The notes: generated by a model not told the origin, from the sequence alone. Positions 44,801 to 55,755 are shown, counted from the first letter of the stretch. The stretch: 64,000 nt of DNA from Pectinophora gossypiella (GCF_024362695.1 NW_026063288.1:1-64000); one strand, 5' to 3'. Translations and numbers: made by a program.

Positions 44801-45132
44801 CTACTCACTCGCCGGCCAGTGGTCACTCAGTATAGTGGGGGTTGATAAAACTCACGTTGTGACCTATTTCGACTCTCACAACGCGCGCCGCTCGCCACTC
44901 TATCGATGGCCGCTAAGAAAAGCGCGGGAAACGCATTGAGAAAATAAAAATCAATTTTCGAATTTTATTTCTTAATTTATTTTTTTAGAAATAGACTTTT
45001 ACATTTTTAATTTATTACTTATTTTTAATTTTACGAGTGGTAAATGATGTGATTGAACTGTGTCGTGTTGGATTGTAACCGCAAGTGGTGTTTTACTGTT
45101 TGATCAAGGAGTGTTGGTGATCAGTTTCGAAG
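44801..45132 (+). promoter_or_regulatory. Probable promoter and 5' UTR of gene 2
   Basis: An arthropod-type initiator TCAGT sits at 44827-44831 and a CTATCGATGG word, close to the TATCGATA DRE core, at about 44900. The stretch 44870-44940 is locally CG-rich. The start codon follows at 45133. No TATA box is placed correctly. Function is inferred from position. Confidence 0.35.
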
Positions 45133-45141
45133 ATGATGAAG
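45133..45141 (+). CDS. Gene 2, first coding exon (ATG ATG AAG)
   Basis: ATG ATG AAG is followed by the consensus donor GTGAGT in phase 0. Joined to 54363 it gives MMKLHLIYLTLLSLSDAAFV, a textbook signal peptide (basic N-end, hydrophobic core). The join is inferred across a 9.2 kb intron, but no closer start exon giving a better signal peptide was noticed. Confidence 0.65.
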
Positions 45142-45252
45142 GTGAGTTTTTACTATTGTTTTTATTTAAAGTTTTGACAAACGTCACATTAACGTGGAAA
45201 ACCTAATTATTCGATTTAATCTGTATGTTTTCATGGGTATTAAATACAGACA

Positions 45253-45348
45253 ATTTTTAGACCCGGTGAGAACCCTCAGCGCTCCCCATTTGTCCAGCCA
45301 AGTAGTTAATGCCATTTGCGGCAAATCTACAATAAGTCACGCCAAAAA
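45253..45348 (+). mobile_element. Family T tail with target-site duplication, gene 2 intron 1
   Basis: CCCGGTGAGAACCCTCAGCG to AAGTCACGCC and A run. AATACAGACA occurs at 45243-45252 and 45349-45358. Confidence 0.75.
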
Positions 45349-46103
45349 AATACAGACATATTTTTGAAGCAATAATAAAATAAACGTATTATTATTAAAG
45401 ATTAGTTACCTACTGAAAAAGTTAATTTTGCTAAAAAACGAATAATTTACTGAAGAGCAACTTTGACAATAGCGTTTCTTTACCACACGCAAACTAATAA
45501 CTCAGAAAGCGATTCGTCATGAAACCATTAGAATTCCAGTACCTAGTTACTAGTTAATTAATCAGAGTATAAAATGAACATTTCCAACTTAGCTGTCAGG
45601 TAAACGCTTTTCGTTATCATGTATATTAAATAGAACCAGTAAGTAAAGCTCGTTACAGCTTTAGATAAATTCTTAGTAATCTGTAGTGCTGAGTATTAGA
45701 AACGGGTAAATATTATTGTAAGTAGAGAAATTGTATCTGCATAGTTGGACCTGTCCTGCTGGTTCCAAGGCCGTTCAGTGGCCCCTTGTTTATCTAGAAG
45801 ACATAAAGAACTGTCTTATTTCATACAAAGACATAGAAAATTAAAGCAAAGTGGGACTTTTTGTTTTAAGACGTATGTTAGACCCTTGGTCAGATGGTTG
45901 TAAGAGATATCCCAATCTAGAAAATACAAGATCCACAGTAACACAGTTGATAAGTACTAAGATAGCTATAATTTATTTTAAATATTTTATCAAAAATAAA
46001 AACTGAAAAGAAAAACAACATAAAAACCAACAGACTCGATGCGTTACGTTCCTAATATCTATGTTCCAATCTATTCCTATCCTTTATAGAGTCGTACGGA
46101 TAG

Positions 46104-46282
46104 ATTAAGTTTCCACTAAAGTGGAGACGAGAAGAGTTAAGAGGAGGCAAGTAGAGACGTGCACAATTGACCAATGAAAATGAACAAGACAGTTCTGTCA
46201 CTGTCTCCTTCACGGCGATTGGCCGATTCTTACACAATTCTGGTCGTCTCCTCTCTGCTTTCGCGGAAACGCACCCTTAAGT
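46104..46282. mobile_element. Degraded MITE-like element
   Basis: TAAGTTTCCACTAAAGTGGA then GACGAGAAG is an imperfect inverted match of CGTCTCCTCTCTGCTTTCGC followed by GGAAACGCACCCTTAA. The style of the ends resembles hAT-type MITEs, which is inference. Confidence 0.5.
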
Positions 46283-46854
46283 TTCTAACTAATTTTAAAG
46301 AGGTTTTTCGACAATACCAATGCTGTGAGATGACATTCAACCACGCATGCACGTGTTTTTATCGTATAACAAAAGGCGGTAGCAAACGAAGCGATAGATT
46401 AAACATCTATGCATAAAACATCGAACATAAATTTTCACATTTACCTCATTTGCATTCAACGAACATGCAATTATCATTGTTGTGTGCGAAATCATAAAAA
46501 GCACTTTTGTGAGGAAATAATGTTTGTGAACGTATTGTAGAAATTGTCTCAAAAAACTGATATGTATTGCAAGTAGGTATCTAGCTTTGTCTACTCTCGC
46601 TTTTCATAATTTTACTCGTGATTTACAAGCTCTGGTTTATAATTACCATTATGGTAGACGTATAATTAATACACATATAGGTACTTAACATAATTAGTTA
46701 GATACATTGTGGCGGACTCAATACAAAGACTTATCATAAAAAAGCAATTTAAAAAAGTCTTAAAAATCTGTTTAAATAATTAAAGTAATAAATAATAATA
46801 ACAGAAACAAAAACCACAATAGATATTACTTAGAGTGCATGAAATTCAATTCAA

Positions 46855-46978
46855 AATCAAAAATATATTTATTCAGTAGATAACATAGTTACCTACACTT
46901 TGAATCGTCAATTTTCACATAACGAACGTCCCATCCGCCTAAAACTACGCGACACCCAATTCTCACACAATATTTTTT
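46855..46978 (-). mobile_element. LINE 3' tail fragment
   Basis: CAAAAATATATTTATTCAGT, ACATAGTTACCTACACTTTG and GTCCCATCCGCCTAAAAC are shared with 56340-56425. Confidence 0.55.
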
Positions 46979-47042
46979 TTTGGTCGGCCAAGTAGTTAAT
47001 GCCATCTGCGGCAAATCTACAATAAGTCACGTTAAAAAAAAC
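46979..47042 (+). mobile_element. Family T tail with short duplication
   Basis: GGTCGGCCAAGTAGTTAATG to AAGTCACGTT and A run. CACACAATA precedes and follows the insert, a probable 9-bp duplication. Confidence 0.65.
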
Positions 47043-47054
47043 ACACACACAATA

Positions 47055-47170
47055 AGCTACTTGACAAACTGGTCAAATGAGATATTTTTTACAAAACGTC
47101 AAAACGAAAGTTTTCTTTAGAGTTTGTATGGCAATACAGTCCTGTGACGTCATCAATAAAAGCGAACGTC
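47055..47170 (-). repeat. Repeat that also hosts the twin family R insertions
   Basis: TACTTGACAAACTGGTCAAA, AAAACGTCAAAACGAAAGTT and TGACGTCATCAATAAAAGCG match in reverse the flanks at 43225-43302 and 44106-44138. This older repeat unit is uninterrupted here. Confidence 0.7.
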
Positions 47171-47574
47171 GTTCTCATTGTTACTTAACTCTTAAATAAA
47201 AATCGAAATTAAGCCGTAAAGTAAAATGAGATTGCTTTGTAATGGCTTCTATTTGGATTAGCACTTTATAATTTATCTTTTACCCAGTCAAATAGGTACC
47301 CTAATGCAATACAAGTCTAATATTTACTGTTGATCTAGAATAAAAGTGCATAGTAGGTATAGTAGTGGTAGCACGCACTATAGAGAGTGCAGAACCGGTC
47401 ATTCGAGATTTCACATCGCGTTAATGACAGCCGGGTAAACGAACATGTCATCTGCCTTGGGGGAAATCTACGAATTCCATGTTGGCAATATTGCACATAA
47501 GAAATATGTCCTAAGTAGGTATACGTTGAGTAGAGCCCTCAGCGCTTCCTATTTCCACCGAAATAGCGCTCTGT

Positions 47575-47650
47575 CGTGTTGGTTGTAACATCATTGACGG
47601 ACCTCATCAACCCTGGCGTCAGGGTTAGTATTGCGCTACAATGGACCTCT
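47575..47650 (-). mobile_element. SINE-3 fragment
   Basis: GTTGGTTGTAACATCATTGA then CCTCATCAACCCTGGCGTCA and GGGTTAGTATTG are diverged from the 3' region of 53232-53555. Confidence 0.5.
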
Positions 47651-48175
47651 TATAGTCCTTTTTTAAACGTATTTTTTATAGAGATGTGCCAAACTGTGTT
47701 AAAATTACTTAAAATTAAAAATATATTCGACCTGAACGGTCAGCAATCGCTCCCCTCTAGTATTTAGTTTGAATAGGTAAATTATGTAGTTGTTACATGA
47801 GCCATGTAATGTCCAATTAGTCAAATCAGTTACTTTTTACTAAAAGTTAAAACACGAAATTACTATGGAATTTGTATGAAAAAGCGCACCGTGACGTCAT
47901 AGAAAAACGTGATAAAATGTCGGACTTATTATTGCGTTTTCTTTATTATATGATTCGTAAATAAGTTAAATAGAAAAAAGAAAAGCTTTTCATTAGTTTT
48001 AGGTCTGTCTTTATTTAGTAATCAGAATGTCAAAATTGATCTTGAACCTAGTACACGACGTAATGGTAACCCTGACACCAGAGTTGCTGAGATCGGGCAC
48101 TGATCTGACAACGCACACGTATCATAAACTACAAAACTCCTGGAAGAATTTAAGAATTTAATCTATAGTAACATA

Positions 48176-48555
48176 TTGGCCACGATTCCGGCAGACACCG
48201 CCTAATTTTATTTTAAGTTATATCCGTAATTTTCATATCCGTCGAAAAGGAAAGGGACGGATGATTCACAGCTCTTAATTTTAGGAAGAATGAGTAAATG
48301 AATGAATAACCCGGGCGAATCAAAAAGGTACGTCGCTGGTATGCAATCCGTTTGACGTGCTGTCTACTTAACTGTGTCGGGTTATTGACTGATGTAAAAT
48401 TTTTAGACGGTTGGTTTAGATTTGTGCTTAAAATTGACGTGTGTTCCATAAATTTTATGCTTGTCGATTACCCGTCCCTTTCCTTTTCGGCGGATAAGAA
48501 AATGACAGATATAACTAGAAATAAAATTAGATGGTATTTACAGGAATTAGCACCA
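48176..48555. mobile_element. Foldback element family H with inverted ends of about 70-85 bp
   Basis: The left arm ATTCCGGCAGACACCGCCTA, then ATTTTATTTTAAGTTATATC and CGTCGAAAAGGAAAGGGACG, is matched in reverse by CCCGTCCCTTTCCTTTTCGG, then TATAACTAGAAATAAAATTA and ACAGGAATTAG. Between them lie about 200 bp containing GTCGGGTTATTGACTGATG. Related partial copies: 4790-4990, 9490-9830 and a tip at 43178-43210. Confidence 0.75.
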
Positions 48556-48934
48556 TTATCAATGAATTGAGTCGAAGATTTCCAGTGACGTTTACAAACT
48601 CGTAGGTAATGATTCATTAAGTTTTGACAGAAATTCATACATAAACAGCTGTACCCAAAAAGATTTTTCGTTCGACTCGTGTTTACATTACACTCACCAT
48701 TATTATTAAGAACACGGACATTATGTAAATAATTTTCCGGCAACATAATGCATATCCGAAACTAATGATTAATTTCTTGTTTTGTATACAAAGAATGCCA
48801 AACTAAGTGAGTAGGCAAACAATGTGCACACACAAATAGTTGTTGTAAACTATAAATGTTTATGTTTACTCATTGGTCGTCTCAGTAATGAATGGGTAGT
48901 TTTTTTATTAATTTGTTTACAATTTTGTTTTCAT

Positions 48935-49110
48935 CATCATCAATTTAAGAGCCACGCTCTTGTCGGTGTAGCATTTTCCATTCCAGTCTATCAAAGGCCA
49001 ATTCCTTGACTTCCCTATAAGACACGACGTTAACCTTTTCTTTAATCTGTTCCATGTAAGCTCTTCTTGGTCTTCCCCTTTCTCTCTTTCCTTCTAGCTT
49101 CTAATTTTGT
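48935..49110 (-). pseudogene. LINE 3' end, minus strand
   Basis: CAATTTAAGAGCCACGCTCT and CATTTTCCATTCCAGTCTAT match 7478-7530. Part of the C-terminal coding block (reverse complement of CTCTTCTTGGTCTTCCCC) follows. Confidence 0.7.
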
Positions 49111-49178
49111 TTTAGTCATCAAAAATTCATCATCAGTTCTTTGGGTTTAGAGTTTATAGTACGGAACAGGGGGGTTAA

Positions 49179-49290
49179 AATGGCCACATCGAAGCCATTC
49201 ATCTAAGAAAGCAATATTGCTATTTGACATTTGTTTGCATTGCGCTTACTATTATGCGCAAATGTCAAATTACATGTCAAATTATCGTAC
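49179..49290 (+). mobile_element. MITE-like element family B, right end lost
   Basis: GGGGTTAAAATGGCCACATC, CATTCATCTAAGAAAGCAAT and ATTGCTATTTGACATTTG match the left arm of 55162-55302 and 55914-56078. Confidence 0.65.
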
Positions 49291-49754
49291 TATATTTACA
49301 CATATATGTAGGTAGAGATATAACAACAGAATATATGCGAAAGTTACTAAATACCAGATGGTACATACCTACCACATAGATACCAAACATATTTTCTAAA
49401 AAATAATTGTTATAAGTAGTAGGTACTTAGTGCTGATTAAAAGGAACCCGGATTTCAAAATAAATAGGCATATAATGTACTTACTTTCCTAATTACCTCA
49501 ACCTCAACGAAATATCAAGTTATTTTCACGTTTCATAAAACTGACGAATAGTAGAGAAAAAAATGTTTTAATGTGTAGGCGATTTTCTCTAGCGGACTAC
49601 TGGCCAATTAGACTGAAGAACACCGTTAACGTTCTGCTTTATTTACTGCAATCATGTACTGGGAATGGCCAGCATAATACGCCGACAATTTATATGCGAG
49701 TATTTGAGCAATCTGCATAACATTTTATGACAAAATTGCTTCCTAGATCCTGGA

Positions 49755-50220
49755 TAAACAGCAAGCAAAAACTATGTCACTATCTCTATTAAATGAAAGC
49801 ATAAGAAACTTTTTTGATTTTAGTAAGTAATATTTTTATAATACTGGCCCTTTTTCACCAAAATATTATTAAAAATGCCTTTTGTATTTTTTTCGTTTTT
49901 GTCTTCCTTTCGCTTTAATGGCTAGGTACTTATTTTAATATTTTTTTTTGCAATGACCCGGCCAGTACCTACCCAAAAGCAAATTAAAAAGTTTTTCATC
50001 GAAAGAGATTTTAAACTTTAATAAAAGAAATGTAAACACACAAAATTATAAGTAAAAGTGTGATATTTGAAACTTTTTTAATTACTTTATTTTTAATATT
50101 GGCCATTTTCTACGAAAATATTTAAAAAATGCCTTTAGGTTATTTTTTCTTTTTATTTTCTTTCCCTGTAAAAGGTTTGTTCAAGTCCGTGTTTTTACAA
50201 ATAACGGCCGGTATGTAAAA
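49755..50220. repeat. Ancient AT-rich direct duplication
   Basis: AAACTTTTTTGATTTTAG, AATACTGGCCCTTTTTCACC and AAAATGCCTTTTG (49790-49885) recur diverged as AAACTTTTTTAATTAC, AATATTGGCCATTTTCTACG and AAAATGCCTTTAG (50072-50140). A later (A/G)C(C/G)GGCC(A/G)GTA word also appears twice. Confidence 0.55.
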
Positions 50221-50602
50221 AGTTTGTTTATTGTTAGAGGTTTTTCAATTCAAATCAATTAGTTTTATTATTTAGTTTTTAATCTATAGCCGATTCCATT
50301 GCTTGGTATTCCGTATATTTCCTCATTGTGTAATGTTTTATTTTAATAATGTTATGTTTTATTCCGTAACTATACTGAGTGATTTTAAAATATTCTGTAG
50401 ATGTAGCGCTAGTGTGTTCATCTACCTATGTTTTTTAGTTTTTTGTGTTTCTTTTACTGTGTTCTGTGTTAGTGGATCGTCGCAATATGACGTTCGTATA
50501 AGTCTTATGTAAGTACTTAATTATAAATGATTAAATAAATTATAAGATTAATGATTAATACCTAAATGATAAAAACGCCTGGTATAAAATGTGTTTCTTT
50601 AG

Positions 50603-50790
50603 TTATTAAATAACCAGTAATGTATAACTAAATTGATTTAAAAGATGTGTTGCTGTTGCAGTATCTTGTCATTTCTTCTTCTCAGCCATAACACCTTGCG
50701 AAATGACGTAGATTCAAAAATGTTAAATTGACCTATTGAAGGTCAAGTTTATCCATGATAATTACGTTGAATGAATGATTCTAGTAATGC
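50603..50790 (+). repeat. Interspersed repeat, inverted partner of 27270-27455
   Basis: TTATTAAATAACCAGTAATG, GATTTAAAAGATGTGTTGCT, GCCATAACACCTTGCGAAAT and GATAATTACGTTGAATGA. See the partner entry. Confidence 0.75.
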
Positions 50791-51122
50791 ATCCCAGGAA
50801 TGGATTATCAGTTCGCTGACGTGTCGGTCATGAAACTGCGCTAGCGCATTCGGTTTCGCCCGCACCCACCCGTGACGGACGTATAGGAGACATTCAAGTT
50901 GCGCACGCTCGGAATAATGTGCTATTGATGAACATTTTAATAAGTTAAAAGTGAAATGCGCTTCATGATATGGTTAGAAATGGCTGATTACATACGTACC
51001 AATACAAGTTTTTAATTGTTTGTAATATCATATATTAGAAGTAGGAACATTTTCATAAGATAAATATACTTAATGAGATTTCGTAGTTTGCGCATGATGG
51101 GTTTTGTGGCTCGAGACATATC

Positions 51123-51364
51123 TGGGTAATTCTCACCAAATCTCGAAATTCGGTCGACACAACATTGTGAAAAAAAATGTTGTAAAATGTTGTAATATAT
51201 TTATATAAAAAAAAAAATTGTTCTCATTGGGTCACATTTTATAATATCCATAGTTAGCAGCAATGATATACTTTTCAAAGAAAAAATAATATCCCTTTTC
51301 TGTCGATTAGTTTTTCTGATAAACTCACAGGACTGGAATTTCGAGATTTGGTGAGAATTACCCA
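51123..51364. mobile_element. 242-bp element with perfect 29-bp terminal inverted repeats
   Basis: 51123-51151 (TGGGTAATTCTCACCAAATC then TCGAAATTC) is the exact reverse complement of 51336-51364. The interior is AT-rich with no open frame of note. It lies in intron 1 of gene 2. No target-site duplication is obvious. Confidence 0.78.
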
Positions 51365-51727
51365 TCTATAGACAGGATACACAAGTCACGTTCTTAACTT
51401 GTGTCTATCTGTCAATATGTTGAAAAAGGATGTGTTGTAATTGTAATATTTGTGGTGTAGATGGTATATCCATTTGTATTTTGACTTGCAAGGTTGTGGT
51501 GAAAGAATTTGCCAACCGTGTGATGTTTTCGCGGGTTAGGTGAGTGCGTCGAATGTCAAAAAAGATTATCCGTTATATAGATAGGTACATCTACTTATGT
51601 ATTGAATTCCCATATAATGAGATGTTGGTAATTATACCTATTGTTCATACACACATATTTATGAGGTTACAATTTGAAGACACTTTTGATACGAAGTCCT
51701 ATGTTGAATCACTTAGTGACATGACTT

Positions 51728-51845
51728 CTTCTTATTATGTGGGTTGTGAGGTGGAATACCAACCTCATCAACCCTGGTGTCATGACAGTGGGTTATTACT
51801 GAGCCGCCAAAGGCCCCTGACATGGCTCAGGTAACGACTACGTAC
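51728..51845 (-). mobile_element. SINE-3 3' part
   Basis: GTGGGTTGTGAGGTGGAATA, CCAACCTCATCAACCCTGGT and GAGCCGCCAAAGGCCCCTGA. It is cut by the LINE fragment that follows. Confidence 0.7.
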
Positions 51846-52035
51846 ATACATCAAGTTCTAGAATGGCGACCACGTGTCGGACGACGCTCAGTGGGTAGGC
51901 CCACTACAAGGTGGACCGACGATCTGGTGAAGGTCGCGGGAAGCCGCTGGATGCGGGCAGCGCAGGACCGATCGTCGTGGAGATCCTTGGGGGAGGCCTA
52001 TGCCCAGCAGTGGGCGTCGTACGGCTGATGATGAT
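51846..52035 (+). pseudogene. C-terminus of an RTE-like LINE
   Basis: The frame reads VLEWRPRVGRRSVGRPTTRW, TDDLVKVAGSRWMRAAQD, RSSWRSLGEAYAQQWASYG and stops at 52026-52028, followed by TGATGATGATGAT. This is the standard C-terminus of the RTE-like endonuclease/reverse transcriptase of Lepidoptera, 5'-truncated. Confidence 0.82.
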
Positions 52036-52054
52036 GATATGGACTGATCACGTG

Positions 52055-52232
52055 TCACTAACGGCCTCCGTGATCCAGCAGTGCGGTGGGCCAGCCACCT
52101 TAAGCCGTTGGTCCCGGTTATTACTTACTGATGTAAGTACGTAGTCGTTACATGTGTCATGTCAGGGGCCTATGACGGCTCAGTAATAACATTGACACCA
52201 GGGTTGATGGGGTTGGTAATCCACCTTACAAC
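52055..52232 (+). mobile_element. SINE-3 copy with an internal deletion
   Basis: A degenerate head GGCCTCCGTGATCCAGCAGT passes directly into TTAAGCCGTTGGTCCCGGTT and the 3' words with CATGTCAGGGGCCTATGACG. The middle region (CACTTTGTG words) is missing. Confidence 0.65.
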
Positions 52233-52628
52233 CCACACGATAGAAGAACTCTCATAGAGAAACGGACCTCCGCAGCTAACCCACCATTTGAATATATTAC
52301 CAACCACAACATTATTATGTTGGTACCTACTTTGAAAATACCACTCCAATTCTAATAATACCAATCACACCGTCATGTTAATGTTATGGGAACATTTACT
52401 GAGAACTGTTTTCACGTTTTGCTACCGATACTGGTTGACGTTTGAACACGCCTAGAAGACAACGTTACATTTATGGAATTCTACATTCTAGTACCAACTT
52501 GACCTGTTTGAGTGTGCATTTAATTTCTTATCAATGTACTCGCACTTGGTACGGACCACCTTGGTTTAGTCTACGATGAAATTATGACGATATTCGAATT
52601 AAATATTGATTTATTATGGTGCACACTT

Positions 52629-52787
52629 GCACAGTCATGAGCAATATTATGTACCCACTTTAGAACCCTGTCGCACTATCATATATTTGATATTTAATGA
52701 GACTTACGGTTTAATTTGTCAAAAAAGTTAATGTGACATGGTGTCAAAGTGTATACATACCTACATATTAATACTCGTGACCGCACA
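52629..52787 (+). mobile_element. MITE-like element family C
   Basis: CACAGTCATGAGCAATATTA, CACTTTAGAACCCTGTCGCA, ATGAGACTTACGGTTTAATT and GTTAATGTGACATGGTGTCA, ending ATACTCGTGACCGCAC. The ends are imperfect inverted repeats. Confidence 0.65.
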
Positions 52788-52827
52788 CACAAAATAAAAT
52801 ACACTTGAGAAAAGAATACAAGTAATC

Positions 52828-52930
52828 TAATCTAGCCTACTACATCCCACTGCTGGGCAAAGGCCTCCCCTTCCTCTTTCCATTCTTCGCGGCCCTGTTC
52901 GTACCTACTCCGGCCAGTCCCTCCAGTAAG
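52828..52930 (-). pseudogene. RTE-like LINE 3' end, minus strand
   Basis: The minus strand reads EQGREEWKEEGEAFAQQWDV before the stop, the same final motif (EAFAQQW) as 51846-52035. Confidence 0.7.
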
Positions 52931-53231
52931 CGTCCAAGTCCACGCCGTTTGAATAGAATATAACTCAAAAACAGGACAATAACATAATTTAAAATTGTCA
53001 TAAAACAAGTACAAATAAGTAAAACGTATTTTTGTCATAATGATCATAATGCTGTGGTGGACGTCCTGAGATATAAGGGCCTCGCTCAGTACATGTCGCG
53101 ACGTGAACCACGACGCTGGTGTTATGTAGACCCTGTCTGAAAAGTTCCGGTATGTCTCCCAAATATGGACGCGCAAAACACTGACCATAATAAGTAATAA
53201 CAGGAACTAAAGTTTACAAATTAACTCTACT

Positions 53232-53555
53232 TCTTCTTCTATCGTGTGGGTTGTGAGGAGTACCAACCTCATCAACCCTGGTGTCAGGGTTACTATTGAG
53301 CCGCCAAAGGCCCCTGACATGGCTCACATAACGATTACTTACTTACATCAGTAAGTAGTAACCGGGACCAACGGCTTAACGTGCCTTCCGAAGCACGGAT
53401 CATCTTACTTTCGGACAATCTGGTGATCAGCCAGAAATGTCCTAACCAAACTAGGGACCACAAAGTGATTTTTGTGATATGTCCCCACCGGGAATCGAAC
53501 CCGGGACCTCCGGATCGTGATACCAACGCTCAACCACTGGACCACGGAGGTTGTT
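53232..53555 (-). mobile_element. Full-length tRNA-derived SINE-3 with 12-bp target-site duplication
   Basis: On the minus strand the head CCTCCGTGGTCCAGTGGTTG has B box GGGTTCGATTCCCGG, then CACAAAAATCACTTTGTGGT, AAGTAAGATGATCCGTGCTT and GGTCCCGGTTACTACTTACT. It ends with the words for TTGAGGTTGGTACTCC and a pyrimidine-rich end. ATTAACTCTACT occurs at 53220-53231 and 53556-53567. Confidence 0.9.
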
Positions 53556-53869
53556 ATTAACTCTACTAAGAAGTTATCTTATTTTAAATAAATTCGGTTT
53601 AAACCTAGAAAGTATGTAGGGCCCAAATAAAGGGCAAGTGGAGTAGCATAAAATGGCTGAAAAAAGCCCGTAGAGAAGTATGTTTGTCCCTGTCTATCTT
53701 GTACGAATGGGGTACAAGAAAAAAAAAACCTAGAAAGTAAACCAAGGTAAAAGTGAGTGAAATATGAATTTGCACTCCTAAGTCTATTATGTACATAGGG
53801 GTTTCAATAATCAAAATTCGGAGTTTACGTTGGGTACTGGGGCAGAAAATTAAAGATAGGCCTCATAAC

Positions 53870-54185
53870 TAATTTAAGAGCCACGCTCTTGTCGGTGTCG
53901 CATTCTCCATGGTACTTTTTAGGGAAGAATAGGGCAGTGGTTTCCCTCTTACCTTCCGCCCCGCAGTGCTCTGTCTGACGCCAGTGTGACGCCAGAGTAG
54001 TCTATTTCAAAGCCGTACTAGGACTCCTGTCCTCCACCTCTGAATAGTACTGACAGTTACTGCTGCCCTCTGTCAGGTTCCAGGTTACAGTCCCTGTGAC
54101 TCGCCTCTTCCGTCCTGCATAGCCGTACCGATGGGTCCCATCTCCGCCTCTGCAACCGTTGAGGTCTTCAACCAAAGGCCCACAT
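53870..54185 (-). mobile_element. LINE 3' untranslated region, minus strand, paired with 62117-62440
   Basis: AATTTAAGAGCCACGCTCTT, GGGCAGTGGTTTCCCTCTTA, CGCAGTGCTCTGTCTGACGC and CTGCCCTCTGTCAGGTTCCA are found in reverse complement at 62117-62440. The first words link it to the LINE ends at 7486 and 48935. Confidence 0.7.
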
Positions 54186-54362
54186 AACATACCTATTATA
54201 CATCAATGTATTTACCTTATTACAAAATATCGATTCTTGGGCACAGATTTTCAGTTTACATAGTAAAACCAAGAACCGATGCAATTTAAAACAGTTTGTT
54301 TCCTTGATGGAAATTACCTACCTAATTTGGTCAATTAATAAAATGTGTAATATTTTTTACAG

Positions 54363-54592
54363 CTACATCTAATCTACCTCACGCTTCTGTCGCTCTCTGA
54401 CGCGGCGTTCGTCAGTCACATGGGGTTGGTGAACCAGAACCACAACCATAATAGCAACCAGGGCGCCATCAACCGGGTGCGGGCGTCCGCCTTCCGCCCC
54501 GGCGTCATGCTGCGGCCCTGGACACATCCGAGACTGGTGCAAGCCGCGTCACATAGAGTGCCCTACGTCATCTATAGGAATCAGCCGCAACG
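54363..54592 (+). CDS. Gene 2, signal-peptide and N-terminal exon
   Basis: The exon follows ATATTTTTTACAG and ends before GTAAAT in phase 2. It begins LHLIYLTLLSLSDAAFVSHM, with signal-peptide cleavage likely after SDAA or nearby. It continues GLVNQNHNHNSNQGAINRVR, ASAFRPGVMLRPWTHPRLVQ and AASHRVPYVIYRNQPQ. The mature N-terminus is basic and rich in Asn, Arg and Pro. No domain is recognised. The exon has clear coding character with GC-rich third positions compared with its flanks. Confidence 0.8.
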
Positions 54593-54965
54593 GTAAATTA
54601 ACAGAATAAGTATTAATATTTTAAAAGTATTTACAACCAACTTTTTTGTAAAAACCACCACATAGGGATTGTGTGTCCTTTCTAATATGATGGGTGACCG
54701 TCAAGATGGCGAAACCAACTATCTTGTTTGAATTGCCAAGTAAGCACTTGCCGAAGTACCAACATTTTATGCTTAGTATCACTTCTTGTTGAATTATAGA
54801 TTTTTTCTTGGTCGTTGCACTGCCAGCAAAATAATCAGTTAGCCTTCCACAATCCCTTCACCGGCTTTAGGAGGAAAATCCAATTCACAAATTACCAACT
54901 AAGTCAAATTAGCCATATTGACAATTTACCCTTTTGCGACTTAACCCTAGCTTCATCGTCCACAG

Positions 54966-55099
54966 GTATGCAGTGAAGCACTACTCCCCGACGCGCGTCT
55001 TCACGGGCCCGTGGAAGGCGAGCCGGCCGGGCGCGCCCGTCTCCGCCGAGTACGAGTTCGTGCGCACCGCCTCCGCGCCCACGATCCACACCGACGGTG
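54966..55099 (+). CDS. Gene 2, exon 3
   Basis: The acceptor TCGTCCACAG and the carried CG give Arg, then YAVKHYSPTRVFTGPWKASR, PGAPVSAEYEFVRTASAPTI and HTDG, ending with one G before GTAAAG (phase 1). Very GC-rich in third codon positions. If the donor were ignored the frame stops 8 nt later (TGA at 55108), so splicing is required. Confidence 0.8.
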
Positions 55100-55161
55100 G
55101 TAAAGGTTGACTCGCTAGTGCACTGCACCGCACTTCTGTTCTCGTAATACTTAAGACCTGT

Positions 55162-55302
55162 GCGTTAAAAAGGCCACGTCGAAGCAACTCATCTACAAAG
55201 CGATATTGCTATCTGACATTTGCGCATATAAAAATAAGTGCGCAGTCATATAGCAATCTTGCTTTTTTAGATGAATTGCTTAAATTTGGCCTTTTTAGCC
55301 CC
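55162..55302. mobile_element. MITE-like element family B
   Basis: GCGTTAAAAAGGCCACGTCG and CAACTCATCTACAAAGCGAT at the left are matched in reverse by GCTTTTTTAGATGAATTGCT and TTTGGCCTTTTTAGCCCC at the right. It is in the intron between gene 2 exons 3 and 4. Confidence 0.7.
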
Positions 55303-55608
55303 TCTGTTTCGCCATTTTCTGATAGCCTATCTAGAATTCTAGTTACAGCTTTTAGTTACTTATCCAGCGGACAATATTCACCTGACTAATTTATGAGGTT
55401 GCTGATCGACCTCATAGCGAACAAGATCCCTAAGTCTATGGACCTCAACAACTCTGGCGCCCGTGTCACTATTGGACCGCCAGCGCCTGACATAAGTACT
55501 TAGTTAAATTACTACTTACTTACTAAATAAATACTAGCCGGGACCAAAGACATGGCGTGCCTTCCGCAGCAAGTATAATATTCGCCTATCACGGGGTTAT
55601 GGTAGTAC

Positions 55609-55755
55609 AGTCATGAGCAATATCATGTATCCACTTTAGAACCCTGTCGCACTATCATATTTGACATTTAATGAGGCTTACGGTTTAAATTGTCAAAAAA
55701 GTTAAAGTGACATGGTTGCAAAGTGTATGTATATTAGTACTCGTGACCGTACACC
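55609..55755 (+). mobile_element. MITE-like element family C
   Basis: TACAGTCATGAGCAATATCA, CACTTTAGAACCCTGTCGCA, CATTTAATGAGGCTTACGGT and TACTCGTGACCGTACA. Inverted ends TAC(A/G)GTCA(T/C)GAG are visible. Confidence 0.7.
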
